Assembly: GCF_023639785.1 (NCBI RefSeq)
Contig: NZ_CP098326.1
Location: forward strand, 1-42,288
DNA length: 42,288 nucleotides
Origin: Leclercia adecarboxylata
GTDB taxonomy: Bacteria > Pseudomonadota > Gammaproteobacteria > Enterobacterales > Enterobacteriaceae
Direction: 5' to 3'
Each line of letters starts with the position of its first letter. The stretch's first letter is position 1. The position numbers and the translations under genes were made by a program. Of the stretch, positions 41,222 through 42,288 are shown one piece after another. Below the pieces are notes generated by a model. It did no database searches. It was not told the DNA's origin and saw nothing but the letters and a program-made list of their open reading frames with translations.

Positions 41222-41551
41222 TTAATCAGGTACAGAACTAGAATTAACGCTATATTTTGCGGCTTCAGCTAAAACCTTTTTAGCCAGCTTCTCTGGTATC
41301 CAGACCTGGACTAATTGCAGAGCTTCGCCATCTTCAGTATGAAGCGTGGTGCTTTGATAAAGATCCCAGATACGTTTTGCTGTACTTGAAATATTCTGTT
41401 TGGAACGACCTACACGAGCGGCGACGTCTGTAGCCTTTTCACCTTTGACTAAAACTGAATAGCCAATATCGGTAGTAATATGCGCCAGCGATGCCATCTT
41501 AGGTAACAGCTGTTTCCATTCTGCTTCAGTAATTCTGTTTTTCTGTGCCAT
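41222..41551 (-). CDS. ArdK-like TrfB/KorA-family repressor
   Basis: 109 aa from ATG 41551 (GGAG upstream; TTG 41566 possible). Residues 3-60 match the TrfB/KorA helix-turn-helix: RITEAEWKQLLPKMASLAHITTDIGYSVLVKGEKATDVAARVGRSKQNISSTAKRIWDLY. In pKM101, ArdK is the repressor of the CUP regulon. Here its own promoter carries the same AAGTACG/TTGACT sequence as the CUP promoters, which supports both the identity and autoregulation. The assignment to ArdK is by context and fold, not by alignment. Confidence 0.7.
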   Translation of the reverse strand: MAQKNRITEAEWKQLLPKMASLAHITTDIGYSVLVKGEKATDVAARVGRSKQNISSTAKRIWDLYQSTTLHTEDGEALQLVQVWIPEKLAKKVLAEAAKYSVNSSSVPD

Positions 41552-41583
41552 CTGGTTTGTCTCCAAATCGAATCGTTATAAAG

Positions 41584-41636
41584 AGACTACCGGTAAAAGG
41601 TGATTAAGTCAATATAAGTACGATTATTTTATACTT
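41584..41636 (-). promoter_or_regulatory. ardK-like promoter with CUP-type operator
   Basis: -35 TTGACT (41612-41607), 17-bp spacer, weak -10 TAGTCT (41589-41584). The plus-strand sequence AGTCAATATAAGTACG then an AT-rich run equals the AGTCAATACAAGTACGGAATA block of CUP elements, although the rest of the CUP is absent. Confidence 0.75.
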
Positions 41637-41639
41637 TAG

Positions 41640-41835
41640 TTTATAGGTGAGGCCCGGTGCGGCAGCAGCGCGGGCCTCGATGGAGCCGCGAAGGTGCTGG
41701 CGCCATACACGGATTAAACCATGAACCGTGAAGAACTGCGAAACTTGTTTTCGCGGTTCTGAGGGGTTGACCGAGCCGCGTAGCGGCGCTGGTAAGCAAA
41801 GACGAATCCTGACTTATTCACTGCCTGTATTGGGT
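41640..41835. other. Spacer between ardK operon and oriV
   Basis: Contains GAGGCCCG-N-CGGGCCTC (41650-41678) and GAACTGCGAAA-TTTTCGCGGTTC (about 41730-41760) inverted repeats. A 61-codon rightward frame at 41728 has no ribosome site and is not called. Confidence 0.5.
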
Positions 41836-41838
41836 AAT

Positions 41839-42093
41839 TACAGGATATATATATACAGGAGATCGTACAGGGAAAAACTACAGGATCACCTTACAGGTTT
41901 AGGGGGGGGGTAATTTATCCTGGTTTAGGGGGGGTGATTTATCTCAGTCAGGGGGGGGGATTTATCTCAGTTAGGGGGGGGTGATTTATCTTGATGGGGG
42001 GGGGCGATTTATCTTGGATAACTTGCTGAATTAACAGGGTTATTCACAGAATAGGCAAAATGTGGATAATATTTACTTCCCGCCTGTGGACTA
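41839..42093. other. Probable oriV: iterons, DnaA boxes, AT-rich segment
   Basis: Five TACAGG direct repeats (41839, 41854, 41866, 41879, 41892) with an ATATATATA stretch. Five iterons of about 23 bp follow, each a run of 7-10 G followed by (T/C)GATTTATCTCAG or close (41898-42017). DnaA-box matches TTATTCACA (42040-42048) and reverse TTATCCACA (42061-42069) come next. This is the standard layout of an iteron origin for the RepA encoded about 0.5 kb away across the circular junction. Confidence 0.85.
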
Positions 42094-42149
42094 TCTGAGG
42101 ATACCTTTCTGAAAGCTGCGTACAGCTTGATGCTGAATAACTTGCCCTT

Positions 42150-42288
42150 TGTGTTATCCGTGGATTGTGCAGCTCCACGGGGCGCTGGCCGTGCGGTGCG
42201 GTGTCCCCCGTAACCGGCCGCGTGGCGCCCGGTAACTCGCAGTACGGCGCCGCGACCCGCAGGCGGGCCGCCGTTCCCGCGCGCAGGC
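42150..42288 (-). repeat. Inverted partial CUP element, part 2 (continues at 1-185)
   Basis: Reverse complement of the distal end of CUP-1/CUP-6 (TTATCCGTGGATTGTGCAGC, then the GCGCTGGCCGTGCGGTGCGG stretch). Lies between oriV and repA and is the only copy in this orientation. Confidence 0.9.

Noticed and set aside
41728..41913. 61-codon rightward frame near oriV
   Set aside because: No ribosome site and runs into the origin repeats.

Overview
This window reads as a complete circular conjugative plasmid of the IncN family (relatives R46/pKM101/pCU1) from an enterobacterial host. The last bases (42150-42288) and first bases (1-185) are two halves of one inverted copy of a GC-rich element found in several other places here. 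Joining base 42288 to base 1 restores that element without a gap, so the linear ends are only an arbitrary opening of a circle. I see no insertion sequence, integron, transposon or antibiotic-resistance gene; this is essentially a bare backbone.

Layout. (1) 1-2000: replication and multimer resolution. repA is the last gene of a leftward operon (47-aa membrane peptide, serine resolvase, repA). The probable oriV, with G-rich iterons and DnaA boxes, lies at the other side of the linear break (about 41840-42140). (2) 2000-4510: rightward accessory operons. A MazE/MazF pair is interleaved with three membrane-protein genes, followed by a small unknown gene and an ArdR-like gene. (3) 4520-6560, leftward: korB, a KleE-like gene, kikA, a lipoprotein gene and a membrane-anchored Mrr-type nuclease gene. 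(4) 6590-17760, rightward: the type IV secretion (mating-pair formation) genes in pKM101 order traL-korA-traM-A-B-C-eex-D and traN-E-O-F-G, then nuc. Two Kor-type operator/promoter sites drive the two tra blocks. (5) 17950-24000, leftward: traK-traJ-traI (DNA processing), a fipA-like gene and an orphan antitoxin. (6) 24060-24500: oriT with a nick-site hairpin and phased 11-bp repeats, then stbABC. (7) 26000-37600: the leading region, first to enter the recipient. It is a string of small leftward modules, most of them headed by a CUP (conserved upstream) element carrying an almost invariant sigma-70 promoter. They encode ArdA, ArdB, an Hha-like protein, an LPD29-domain protein, a DndB-like DGQHR protein and many small unknown proteins. 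(8) 38000-41600: SOS-controlled mucAB, a SprT-like metalloprotease, and a TrfB/KorA-type repressor (ArdK-like) whose promoter shares the sequence found at CUP promoters.

How it fits together. If the nick is where I place it, the transferred strand is the plus strand and enters with stbABC and the CUP modules first. Nearly all CUP-module genes are on the minus strand, so the incoming single strand is their template, as expected for genes expressed early against recipient defences. The ArdK-like protein would then shut the CUP promoters down once established. KorA/KorB would do the same for the transfer genes, and TraK for its own operon. Two further small palindrome families (GTGTATTG-CA-CAATACAC and GCGTGAC-N-GTCACGC) occur only in the leading half and suggest two more repressor circuits that I cannot assign to a described system.
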